64,000 nt of DNA from Apus apus (lineage: Eukaryota > Chordata > Aves > Apodiformes > Apodidae), in assembly GCF_020740795.1 (NCBI RefSeq), contig NC_067282.1, positions 148,228,858-148,292,857 on the forward strand, in the 5' to 3' direction. The position numbers and the translations under genes were made by a program. The notes beneath the pieces are model-generated. The model worked only from the letters and a program-made list of their open reading frames with translations, was not told where the DNA came from and ran no database searches. Below, piece by piece: positions 20,301 through 39,945 of this stretch (positions within the stretch are counted from its first letter, which is position 1; the number at the start of each line of letters is the position of its first letter).

Positions 20301-23300
20301 GAAACACCATCACTCTTTGAATCAAGGATAATTCATCCCACTGGAAGGACCTTTCTTTCTAGTCTACCTTTAGTTTCCAGTGTGTGCAATTCAAGATTTT
20401 CTCATGGAAATCCATTTTTGGCAAATAACTGAAGGTATCTTTATGTCTCCTTTAGCTCAACCTTACAAAAATTGGAAGAGATACAAAACTTCTTGTATAT
20501 TTCAGAGTTCACAAAAATTCAGTATCAACATAATTACACTTAATTACATTAAACTATGACAGATCTTTGTCATTACAATATAACATACATCTTAGAGTGA
20601 CAAAATTATGAAGACTTTAGAAGTTTGATCATGCACTTCTGAAATCAACAGAAGTTTTGCCTCTATTTCAGTGGGAATGAGCCTAGAGTCAATTACTATA
20701 GGCAATGTTTCCAGAACTGTTAAATGCTTAGCAGCTTTCACTTAATAACAACAACAATAAGGAACTGTTCTGTGCAGATTGAATTTGAAGTCCAGCTTAA
20801 CGTTTGCTTTCATGTCCTGTTGAGCACTGATATCTTGAAAATCTGGATGCCTATTGATAGATCTAAATTCAGATAATGGATCCCTTTGAAATTCTGCTCT
20901 AAGATGTACAGTAAAGCCTGTTACAGCCTATTAACATACCATTCTTCAAACACAGGATACTCAGAAAAATCTAAAGCCATAGACAGACACATTTGCTCTT
21001 AAAAATTTACTGCCAATCCTTTCAAAAACTTCTTAAGTTTCATCAGATTTATAATTTCAGCACATCACCCACTGCATTCTGCTGCTTCTTTAAAACAATG
21101 GTATATTTAGCATAGCTATTAATAAAAGCTCACAGCAAGAAGCATTCACTTCTTTAAAAGTCTCTAGGTCTTGTAGCTGGAGAACTTCTAAATCATTTGG
21201 TACAAAACTATTACAATAGGTTTCAGCATGTCTCTTCTGACTGTCCCTGTCTCTTGGGAGAACACAGAAGATTCACCCCCACCCCATAGCTATGAGACTA
21301 ACTCAAACATTACACCATTTTATTTTACACAGCATCTTGTCAGATCTAAAGTCTATTTTTCTATTCTGAATTATATTACTGCCTGCTTTCTTTACATAAT
21401 CATTCCGACAGGTATTTCATTATCTATTATCTTTTTTTATATAAGCAGAATGACTGGAGGGGTAGAGGGAGCATGATTAAATGAAATTCTCAAAACTGCT
21501 CCTTTATATTCAACCCTCCAAGTCCTTCTCATATCTCTGGATAAATAACATAGAGGTATAACAGCTTTATTGTAGCATCCATCAGTATCAGATCGCTCAC
21601 AATTACCTGCGACTCAAAGAAAAACTGCACAGTTTTTCCATCTGTCATAGTAGCTCTCATACATTCTAAAAATCAGTTTGCTTTCAGAAGTACTGAGAGT
21701 TACAACTACATGCTGACTTACTACCTTTTGGTAAAAAACAGCTTAGAAAAACAACCCCCTCAACAACAAACCTTTTTTAAACTTTTATTAAACTCATAGC
21801 TATGTAAGTCTAAGCACCACTGTATCCTACAGCTGGGTTTGCACTGTCAACTCATCACCTAGCTCAGATACTCTCATCCTACCAACACCATTTATCTTAG
21901 AAGGTGCACCCTTTTTGGTGTTAAATATCCCATCCTACGTGACACAGAATATTAAAGAGATAAACAATCCTGGATTACATCTGCAGGACTCATATACTGG
22001 CAAGGAAACAATTTTAAACAGCCTTGCCACCAAATGAAACACACACTTTTCACAAAGGCTGAAAAAAATGCTCCTAACACATAAGGATAGTGAGGCAGCT
22101 ACAGATGAAACACTCATACACCAAGAAATGGAACAGAGAGCCAAATGAGTTAGCACTTAAAATGACGGAGAAATGTCAGGCTAAAAGCACATAAAAAAAC
22201 GTAGCTGGGCATGAAATCCTGATATTCATTCTTACTCCTATTAAAGCTGTTCCACTTTGCATGCAATAATTAAATCACTTGGCCCAGAAATAGAAAGGAT
22301 GGTCTAACATCAAAGAAAAAAGCTGAAAAGAAGTTTTGTGCATAGTGTACTTAAGAAACCAAGTGCAGAAGAGTAACAGACTAGAGAAAAACAGTTCTGT
22401 CCTGATCAATACTTCATTTATTTTTCATTATATTATCCTGTAGCTCACTCACCAACCTGCTCAGCTTTCTGGCACTTTTACAGTGATGAAAATACAAGGG
22501 GTTGCCAGAGTGTACTGAATTCAGACCATAGTAGCAGTAAGAAAAGAGAGATTTCATACTTGTTTGCATAGCTAGAACATCTAAAAGTTGGGGTTTCTCA
22601 CTACCCCCTAACTCAAAGCAGGAAATACCACTTCAGAGTCAAAACTCTAGGCAAAAAAAGAGGCTCCACCTATCTTCAACACCCCCAACCTTTTTCTTGT
22701 GCAAAACCTTTGCTATCATCTTTATCTATCCACACTTCCCAGACTTCAGCTGCCAGTGCTGCAGCTATGCACTGATATGGCACAGCTGTGTAACCTAGAC
22801 CGTAGTCCTGCAAGAACAGCTGGGAGAAGCCTTAGCTGTGTCTCCACCCACACACCTCACACCTGTTGGCCTCCAAGTTGCACTTAAGCTCAGGCCTGTG
22901 CCTTAGTCTTCATATGGCCAGTACTCTAGGTATACCTGGGTTGGCCAAGGTGGTTTCCTGGCTAGAACCAGATCCACCTGGTCAATATGGACTATCATCA
23001 TTCAAAGTCTAGTAAGGAAAAAAAAACACAAAAACAGTGGTCTCATCCTTAAAATGCATTTCACAGTGCTGATATAAGGATCTTCCTGAATTTTAAATAT
23101 ATTTGGACATAAAATTGGTACACAGGCTTTACATTGATATAAACCTGGATTTTACAAAACTAATTACAAAGAAATATATTTTTGCCTTACCCTGAAAAGC
23201 TCAAAGTTGTTTTTCTCTGTTTAATGTCCTTTCACTATGTATTTTCCAGGTATGTTAGTCTTGACCTAAAATATAAGAAAAAAAAAAAAAAAAGCCAGAT

Positions 23301-23839
23301 ATAACAAACAAATTACACCTCCAGCTATTCACTGAGATCCTGGCACTTGTTTCTCTACAGTCACCAGGTCTAGAGTTCATAGGCTCCTGCAGTTTATTTA
23401 TCATGTCTGTGAATGGAGGAAGATGGAAGGTTTCTCCTGACACAAACAAATGTTGCTGAAAGGTTGTCAATTAACCTTCCCTGGCAGTGCTGGGAAGAGT
23501 GTCTTTCTGGGACACAAGAAGAGAGAGGTCATGACACATTTGCAAGGGGAGCAAGTTGTATAACCACCAAGAAAAAAAACAAACAATAAAAGGTTCCTTA
23601 TTAAAAAGTTAGATAAATACTTTTTTAAATACATGCATGGGCACAATATATATACAAAGGGTAGATGAAAAAATATATTTGAGAAATGGCTCTTTCCAGT
23701 CTTAGTGTCTGTTTATGGGGATGAACACATAAAGGCAATGTGAAAATGAGAATGCAATTATTAAATACTTAAAAGTAGCAGGAACAATAAAGGTAAACCA
23801 GCCAAAAGTGGTTGAAGGTAAAGGCCTGGCAGAGGGGAT

Positions 23840-24400
23840 CTCTTAACGGGACAAGCTCCAGGCAGGCCGCCAGGGCGAGCTCTCGCCCAGCAAATCCAGC
23901 CCCAGCCCTGCAGCTTCGCCGCTTCTGAGGCTGCTCCGGTCCTTCCCTCCTCCTGTGTTTCCCAGTAGTGGAGGGGAGGAAAAAAACCAAAACAAACCAC
24001 ACAAACACGTTATTTAACGCTTATTGCCTTCCTTCAAAGCTGTTTGTATCTTCCCACCTCGGTTCTTGAGCAAAATATAAGTTCCAGTGCAGAGAGATGG
24101 CGTTTCCCGAGGATACGTTCCGATCTAGACAGCTATCTTTGTGGACAGGGGCTCTACTCCGAAAGCTTTTAACATCCACTTGAGCGATAAGCAAGCTGGC
24201 TCAGCTGACAGGGACAAGCTGGAAGGTACACCGACACGTCTGGGCGACGCTATGCAAACAGTACGAACAGCCAGCAGCTCCCTCGGCTGCTCCACGCTCC
24301 CTGATTCCAGCTTAGCCCTGGTGACCTGTACCAGCCAAAGGTCTGACACCTCCGTATCTCAAGTGCTTCTGCTCCAGGGGTCCCCACTTGCCATCCTCGG
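23840..24400. promoter_or_regulatory. Isolated CpG-richer patch, candidate promoter
   Basis: In the middle of the AT-rich interval, about 560 bp become GC- and CpG-richer (for example GCCGCCAGGGCGAGCTCTCG near 23865 and several CG dinucleotides at 24100-24260). Short ORFs overlap on both strands, as expected in such sequence. It may be a small CpG island for a noncoding RNA or a degraded gene start. No TATA box or exon was identified. Confidence 0.3.
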
Positions 24401-27400
24401 GAAGAAGCACAAGTGATACTGTTTACACCACGGGTTTGCTGGGCCCATTCCACTGCAGGTGTTGCAAGCTCCTCTTTAGTTAACAAAGGCATGTCCTCTC
24501 CCACAAATAGAGTGTTTGACTATGACAGCTTTTTTCTCCTTCTCTATACTAACACTTCACCCCACCACAGGATGGGTCCATATGTTTAACATCAAAGATG
24601 TGAATGTTTTCACTGATTTTTAATTTAAATGCACGCTAAATCCAACCATGCACCTTGAGGCAGAAGCTGCTGTGAAACCAAAGGCTGCTTGTAGCAGATG
24701 CCACCACTTGTGCACGTGCTGTGGCCAGCCATTTCAAGGTAAGACTTTCTTCAGCCATGGAGAATCACAATTACAGATCAGTATAGGGCTTAACTATTTT
24801 GAGAAAGGTGATATTCCCTGTGATATGTGTTTTATTCTTTGCCACAGAAATATCTTGCTGCAGGTGCAGATTTCCAGTGATACTGAAACTTACAGAGGTT
24901 TTAGTATTTGAAGGATCAGGGAGGTTTTTACAATGATCAAAACATGCTTATTTTATCTGAACAGAGATTCTTCTTGTTAAAATTCTTCACCTTCACTTCA
25001 TCCTTTATGCTAGGCTCCTTAAAACCCATTATCTCAATTTTTCTATTATAGGAATGCAGAGTATTAAATTTCAAGGGACAGCTTGCAGACTTCAAAAATA
25101 CTTGGGGGGGGCGAACCTCACAGATTACTGACTTCTCACTAACCATGGCAGCTTCAGTGCAACCATCAGTCACAGCAGGTATGGGATAAAGCCCATTAAA
25201 GGCCAAATAATATCTGAAGAACAAGCACTTTCTTCCAAACTTAAAGCAGAGCAGAAGTAAAAATTAAAAATACTGGAAGTATGGCACTGATGTTTAAGTC
25301 AGTATTTAGCTTTTTTAAAAGGTTATTACAAATATAAAATAGCAAAAGATACAGATGAAGGGTTTTTCCTAATGCAATTTTGATGGTGGTATGAACAACA
25401 GTCTTAATGGTGAAAGAAACATTTATACCAAAAGTGCTTGCTGAAGGAGCAACTTAGACCCCCATCCTTTAGATTTTTAAACACCAGCTCTGACCACGTG
25501 TGTAGTGTGAATTTTTCATCAAGCCTTTCATGTCAGTATAAGCACTATGTTTCTTGCAAGTGTAGTGTCTGCAAAGTCAGGCATTTCAGACCAAGTTCCT
25601 ACAAGATGCTTTGGACTTCCTGGAAATTCCTGAACCTTAAATTCACTTCTGGTTCCCTCTTCAGATATATGGGTCCAAAATTGCTGTCACCAAAATGCTT
25701 CTCCAGCAGTTACCTAACCTTGAAACCACAAATGCTCTGTCAGCATCTCAGTTTGTGTCCTGAAGTTTCCCAAGCACTCACAGCCTCTTTTCTGCTACTG
25801 CAGATGCTTATTGTGCCAAGTACTGATGAACGTAGCTCATTTCTGACCTTCACAAAACAAACTTCCCACCATCTTTCATGCCAGAGTGATTTTGGTCCAG
25901 AAAGGAAATCTAGAACTTAATAGATCAAGATTCAAAAAAAGGTGGAGCCTGCTGCCTTCCTTCAAAAAACAGCTGGTATCCATACTATTCATCCTGGTTT
26001 TATTCAGCTACTCAGTGATTAAAATACTAATCCAAGCTGAGAGAAACTTCTGTTTGATTTGTTCTCCACTTTAGACTATTTGCTCTTCTATCTCTCACCG
26101 CTCTGAACAGTCATCTAAAAATGGTGGGGAAAAGGAAGAAAAACTTGAAAACATGCAACACATTTCACTGCAGTTGTTACACTTCTAGGGATGAATGATG
26201 AAGGATTGATTTGACTGAACATTATAGTGCCCAAGGCTCCGTGTGGATCTGGTTCTGACTGTGTTCTACACCCACTGCATTCAGGTCCCTAGGCATTCCA
26301 ATTATTAAAGCTGATTAAGATCTTACAAAAAATCTGTAGTTCCTAAGAATGGCCATCTCGGATCAACCCAGTATCTTGTCTCCAGCACTGGCCAACTGTG
26401 GATGCCCTGGCAAGAACAGAGGACAAGAGGAGAACAAATCACTAAAAGCCCAGACTCTTCCTTCTCTTCTTGCTTAGTTCACTATTCATCTACTAAATTA
26501 ACTGCATCCCAGGCTCAGCTCACCACCATCAAAATCAGAATGTCAGCACCTACTAGCCATAAACTCCTGCTCTTTACCATGCTCTAGTCAGGTGCATCCT
26601 CAACCTCATAAAAGCTGATTTAAGTACAGAGTATTTTGCTGGGCTACAGGGTTAAATCAGCTCAGGAAAGAGTCTGACACACTGCTACTGCAGTATGAGG
26701 AGGACTTTATTACAGATGGAGCCCAGAAAGATTAGCTGGCTAATTTAGCTGGTTAAATCAAATACCCAGAGTCAGATCGTATGAACTCCTCCCAGTTCAT
26801 CTCTACAGCTATTTCTGGCAAGGGAACACTCCTGTTAGTTACAATTAACCATTGGAATCATGTGGCATGTGGCATGCATCAGTGAGCCGACTTCCCAGTG
26901 GACACATGGGGAATATTTAATGGCTTCACAGAAGCCTTCAATGTAGCTAAATCCCCATGCTGAAGAACTATTACCTCAACAGTTACAGCTTTTCTTTGGT
27001 ATCAAACCCTGGAAGGTGATAGGATTGGAATGGCAGCAGTAGTCAGTGCAACTAAGATTAAGTTTTTTTAAGCGGAAATTAAGCTAAAATTAAATAAATC
27101 TTAAGTGGAAATTCTACTCAGCTTTGCTTAAAACATTGTCAGTGGCATTTCATAATATGTTCATAGCTTTAAAACAGATAAAGTATTTTTAGAAGTTTAA
27201 TATTTTTTTCCAATTGCCAGCCTCCTTGGAAAGAGATCAAAGTTTCTTTGTGAGAGTGTAAGTACTCAGCTGCCTCACTCTTGCCTATCAGTTTTATCCT
27301 GGGTAATCCAGCTGGGCTTTCATGAAAGCAAACATTATAATCTATATAAAGCAAACAAATGTGCTAACCACACTGCACTTCTTACTAGCCTGACCTCTAA

Positions 27401-29640
27401 ATTCAAAGCACAAAACACAGGTTTATAGGGTTTCATATCTCCTCAAAACCAACATTCTGCTTGCAAAGTAACCCATAAAATTTGTATTCCACCAAACTTA
27501 ATCTAAAATCTCTGTTGGTTTAGCATAGTCAATAACAGAATTGGTTTGCATTCCTACTATTTCAGTTACATTTTCCTGCTGCCAGCAAAATGACTGCTGA
27601 AACAGAACAGCCATAAAAACCTGCTAATGCAAGAATCTACAAGACAGAGGTAAGCTTAGTCTGTGAATCCCTCTGTCCCTCAAATGCCTATTCATAGTCA
27701 TACAGCAACATATGTCACTGTAGGAATTATACAGACATAATTAGGAAAGCAAATCTTGAAATGGCTTGTAGGTAAGTTTTAGAAAAAGACAAACTTTCTC
27801 TGCTTAGACTCCTAAATTACAAAATTGTATTTCCATTTAAGTAAGGCTACTCTCTGGAAAATAATCCTCTGAGTTCACGTAAGTCTCCACAAAAACCTGA
27901 CAGACGGTCATTTACTTACAACCCTGACACTGACCTTTCCTGCTTATTTTTCAGTCATTGCCACACATGTTTTGGAAGAGTACTTTTTATTTCTCTTATA
28001 CTTTGTGATCAGTGAAGCAGCCGCTTCTGAAGACCAGCTATTGAAACACAGAAAAGATTATTATTATTCTCAAATGGGTCATGATTGAATCTTGACTTCA
28101 TTAAGAAGAACCTAAAGATGGGCATTATTTACTGCAATACAGGGGCTCCTTTCCAATTGTATAAACTTTAATGATCAGTAGAACAAAAAGTTACAACACT
28201 GAGTTTTGTGGGGAAAAAAAAAATCAATCTGGCCCGTTGTATAACTAAAGATGATAAGCTTATTTTGCCTGGACTTTCAGCTACTGATAGACTAACTTCA
28301 GTGTTTGTCAAGTTGTAAACACAGTGAGGGGGGTTATTTAATTGTTTGTATTGAACATCTCAAATCAATAGTTTTTAAAGACATTCCCTTTCAAGTACAG
28401 AGTGCATTAAAGCATTGCTTTCCAGGTTTGTCCTCTTCCCCAACCTAACGTCGAACATGTGTAAGATAAAACAGATGACTGGCACAGGAAAACCAGGGCA
28501 GAGTTTTTCAGGAAAGCAAGGGAGAAGGTGTCCCTAAGGTATTTCAAGTATCTTATTAACATACAAAATAAATATATTATATTTAATCACTTGTCAGTTT
28601 TCACAACTTAAAAACCTGGAATTGTTAACACTGCAGAATTGGCACACAGCATGTTTCACTTTACAAACTGCAATCCCTGCAAGGGACATTGATAAATGAT
28701 GGGAACATCCCACCTCCTGAGCATCAGGCCAATCTTCTGCTGTTCCACAGATACTAGCTCCTTTTCACACTGACCTTCCCTGACAGGGGCACTGAAGGAG
28801 TCCTTAGTGTGAGCATTCCTTGCTCTCCTCATACTAGAGGTGCATGGGCGCAGCTGAAGCAGCTGCTGGAGGCCCCACTCCTCAAGGGAAAAGGAAGGAC
28901 TGCTAAGGGATAAACAACAGCCTCAAGAGTAGGGTAAGGGTTGCTAATAAGCTCACTGGAGGATGCTCATCCTGATGAGCACTGGAACCTGGGAAAACAC
29001 AGAGACCTGCTAAGCATCCAGCTTGCTTTATTCTTCATCAACGCTGACAGTCCCCATGATGTCAGTTATCAATGGAAGTCATTAAAATTGTGGGGGAAAA
29101 AAATCACATTTGGGGAAAAATCACAAAAAAGAAAACAAAAGAAGACATGCAGACTTGTTAGCAGTGAAACAGTAAGAATCACAGAAACCCAGATTCCACT
29201 TAAGAGAAAAACATGCCCCAAGTAGTCCACAGCCCACCCTTGCAACAGGCCTGCAGGACACTGGCTAGGCAGACCACAGGGATGGAAAGGAGCACTCCCA
29301 CAGCTTATCTTGGTTACAGCCCTGAGCACTAGGTAGAACACACCGAGTAACTGGATTCACCATGTTAACGTACCATTAATACATTAATTAATGTGCTATT
29401 AGTATGCAAAAACACCCACCCTCGGGCTAGAGGGACCCCCACCAGCAACGCTGCCCTCACTGCTGGAGCAGCCAAGTGACATCTCTCAGCATCGCCACTT
29501 GGAACGGAAGCGAGCAATTAGCTGGCCAATCGTGCGTGCTTTTGGGCATAAAAGCAGCCCTTGAGTTCCAGGAAGCTGAGCCTCCTTTGCGGAATACCGC
29601 CCTGCTCCCTCTTCTGCGTAGACCTGGGTATTAAAGCAAC
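24401..29640. other. Intergenic, AT-rich, no supported gene
   Basis: No gene is recognised here. A plus-strand open frame of 160 codons (25438-25920) is Ser/Cys/Leu-rich with no known domain. A degraded CR1-like segment lies near 26345-26450. A CCAAT box at 29526-29530 sits just left of the CpG island. Confidence 0.6.
26345..26450 (-). mobile_element. Ancient CR1-like LINE fragment
   Basis: The plus strand reads a diverged form of the reptile and bird CR1 3' region: GGATCAACCCAGTATCTTGT, then CAGCACTGGCCAACTGTGG. This corresponds to the common 'gggtcagacc...cccagtatcctgtct...cagtggccaa' block in antisense, so the element is on the minus strand. It is short and heavily mutated; the call rests on remembered consensus. 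Confidence 0.4.
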
Positions 29641-29891
29641 TATCTCGGCTCTGTGTGTGGATCGGCCTCTCACACACCGGGTGACGGACCCCGCTTTGCG
29701 GACATCACCCGCAGACGAGGCGACGCGGCGGCTCTGCTGAGGCCAGCCAGCCTCCCTCCCTCCCTCCCTCGGCGCCGAGCCCCGGGGGACAAGCAGAGGG
29801 CAGGCCCCTCGGGCCCTCAGCACCTGCCGGCGGGGCGGCCCCTGTCATGGCGCCCCCTCCCTCCCCGCGCCCCGCGGCACGGCCCGCCCGG

Positions 29892-29933
29892 ACTACAGCT
29901 CCCGGCATGCAACGCGGCGCAGGGCGCATGCGC
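29892..29933. promoter_or_regulatory. ZNF143-like site followed by NRF1 palindrome
   Basis: Positions 29892-29910 match the long ZNF143/SBS promoter motif (ACTACA-NN-TCCC-NGCATGC). Positions 29924-29933 are the exact NRF1 palindrome GCGCATGCGC. Such pairs typically sit within about 100 bp of housekeeping or bidirectional start sites. They lie about 750 bp upstream of the HSP90B1 ATG, too far to be its core promoter. Confidence 0.7.
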
Positions 29934-30121
29934 GCCCCGCCGGCCCCGCACCCCTACCTCTCCACGGGAGGCCACCCACCGGGCCTAGCGGGAGCGGCCC
30001 GGCATCGCCGCCCCTCCGCCGCCGGCTGCGGGCCGGGCCCGCCGCTGCTCCCGTCGCGCTGCTCGTGGTCACCCGCGGTCTGTAACTTTTTGCTCGCTCT
30101 TTGGTACCCGGGGCGCCACGA

Positions 30122-30189
30122 CCGGAAGCGCCTGTTACCATCGCAACCGCCTCCTCCCCGGTAAACATCCCGCGTGCCCCCGGAAGCGG
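30122..30189 (+). promoter_or_regulatory. Paired ETS-like sites
   Basis: Two copies of CCGGAAGCG (30122-30130 and 30180-30188) match the ETS/GABPA consensus. They lie between the ZNF143/NRF1 block and the HSP90B1 ERSE array and could serve either promoter. Confidence 0.55.
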
Positions 30190-30365
30190 TCGGCGCTGGC
30201 CTCCCATGGGGAGAGTGTCCCGCTCCGTCCCGGGCGCCGGCCCGGCTGTGGCAGCCAGCGCATCCTCGGCGCTGCACGTTAACGGCTCGTTCGTTAAAAA
30301 GTAGCGCCAGGCCGGGCCGGTTGTATCCCTCCGCCACACCATTGGCCCAGCGCCCTGCCGCCCGG

Positions 30366-30384
30366 CCAATCGGCGCCGGCCACG
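30366..30384 (+). promoter_or_regulatory. HSP90B1: ER stress response element (ERSE) 1, exact
   Basis: The sequence is CCAAT (30366-30370), nine GC-rich bases, then CCACG (30380-30384). This is exactly the CCAAT-N9-CCACG element bound by NF-Y plus ATF6 (or XBP1) in chaperone promoters. It lies about 300 bp upstream of the ATG. Confidence 0.92.
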
Positions 30385-30405
30385 CTCCGTCCGCAGGCAA
30401 CCGCA

Positions 30406-30424
30406 CATGGAAAGCCGTGATTGG
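30406..30424 (-). promoter_or_regulatory. HSP90B1: ERSE-like element, one mismatch
   Basis: Positions 30406-30410 read CATGG, followed by nine bases and ATTGG (30420-30424). This is an inverted ERSE with CATGG in place of CGTGG. Confidence 0.6.
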
Positions 30425-30478
30425 CGGCCGTCGCTGCGGGCCCCTCCCCCCCAGGCTTCCCATTGGCTGCGTGTTTGG

Positions 30479-30497
30479 CGTGGTGCGCTCCGATTGG
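30479..30497 (-). promoter_or_regulatory. HSP90B1: ERSE 2, exact, inverted
   Basis: CGTGG (30479-30483), nine bases, then ATTGG (30493-30497) form a perfect ERSE on the minus strand. It is one of five CCAAT boxes in the promoter. The others are inverted at 30341, 30420 and 30462, and direct at 30366. Confidence 0.92.
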
Positions 30498-30541
30498 CCA
30501 GTGGCGATCCGGCTCCCCCCCACCCCCCCCTGCCGCCCGGC

Positions 30542-30550
30542 TTGATAAGG
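30542..30550 (+). promoter_or_regulatory. HSP90B1: Weak TATA-like element
   Basis: TTGATAAGG is the only AT-containing element between the CCAAT array and the ATG. It would place transcription start near 30570-30580 and give a GC-rich 5' UTR of about 100 nt. The start site itself is not visible from sequence. Confidence 0.45.
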
Positions 30551-30673
30551 CCGAGGGGGAGGGCCGCGGCCGCTCCAGCGCGCTCGGCGGCGGCGGCGGG
30601 GGCTGCGCGGGCTCGGGGCGCGGGGCAGGGGCGCCGGGGGCTGTTCTCGTCTGCAACCGCGGCCCGCGTCGCC

Positions 30674-39713
<9,040 letters not shown>

Positions 39714-39945
39714 GCTGCACTCAACTACCGTCCTGCATTGGGGGGTTATGAGGGAATGTGAATGAGATTTTTTTTTCCACTGTAAAATGTTGAGGGATGG
39801 TATGGGGTTTAAGGGTAAAGGAGGATTTTTTTTAAGTTCACTTTTCTAAAAACATTCCTCATGAATGTAAATTTGTATTATTTAACTGACTTGGTGTAAA
39901 ATCTTGTCATGTACAAAATAAAATGTTTCCAAACACCACTAAGTC
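39714..39945 (+). terminator. HSP90B1: HSP90B1 3' UTR and polyadenylation signal
   Basis: The canonical AATAAA is at 39917-39922, about 205 nt after the stop, and cleavage is expected near 39940. The 3' UTR is short and T-rich. Confidence 0.85.

Larger units (their letters stand above)
9621..23839. other. Intergenic, AT-rich, no supported gene
   Basis: This is about 14 kb between the NT5DC3 promoter and a CpG-richer patch. I saw no conserved protein, tRNA, rRNA or recognisable transposon. It holds a 27-A run with a GA tail at 14372-14420, a 15-bp triplication at 15798-15842, and a minus-strand exon-like segment at 17149-17355. Mammals carry TTC41 (GNN) in this interval; I could not recognise it here, though my knowledge of that protein's sequence is limited. 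Confidence 0.6.
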
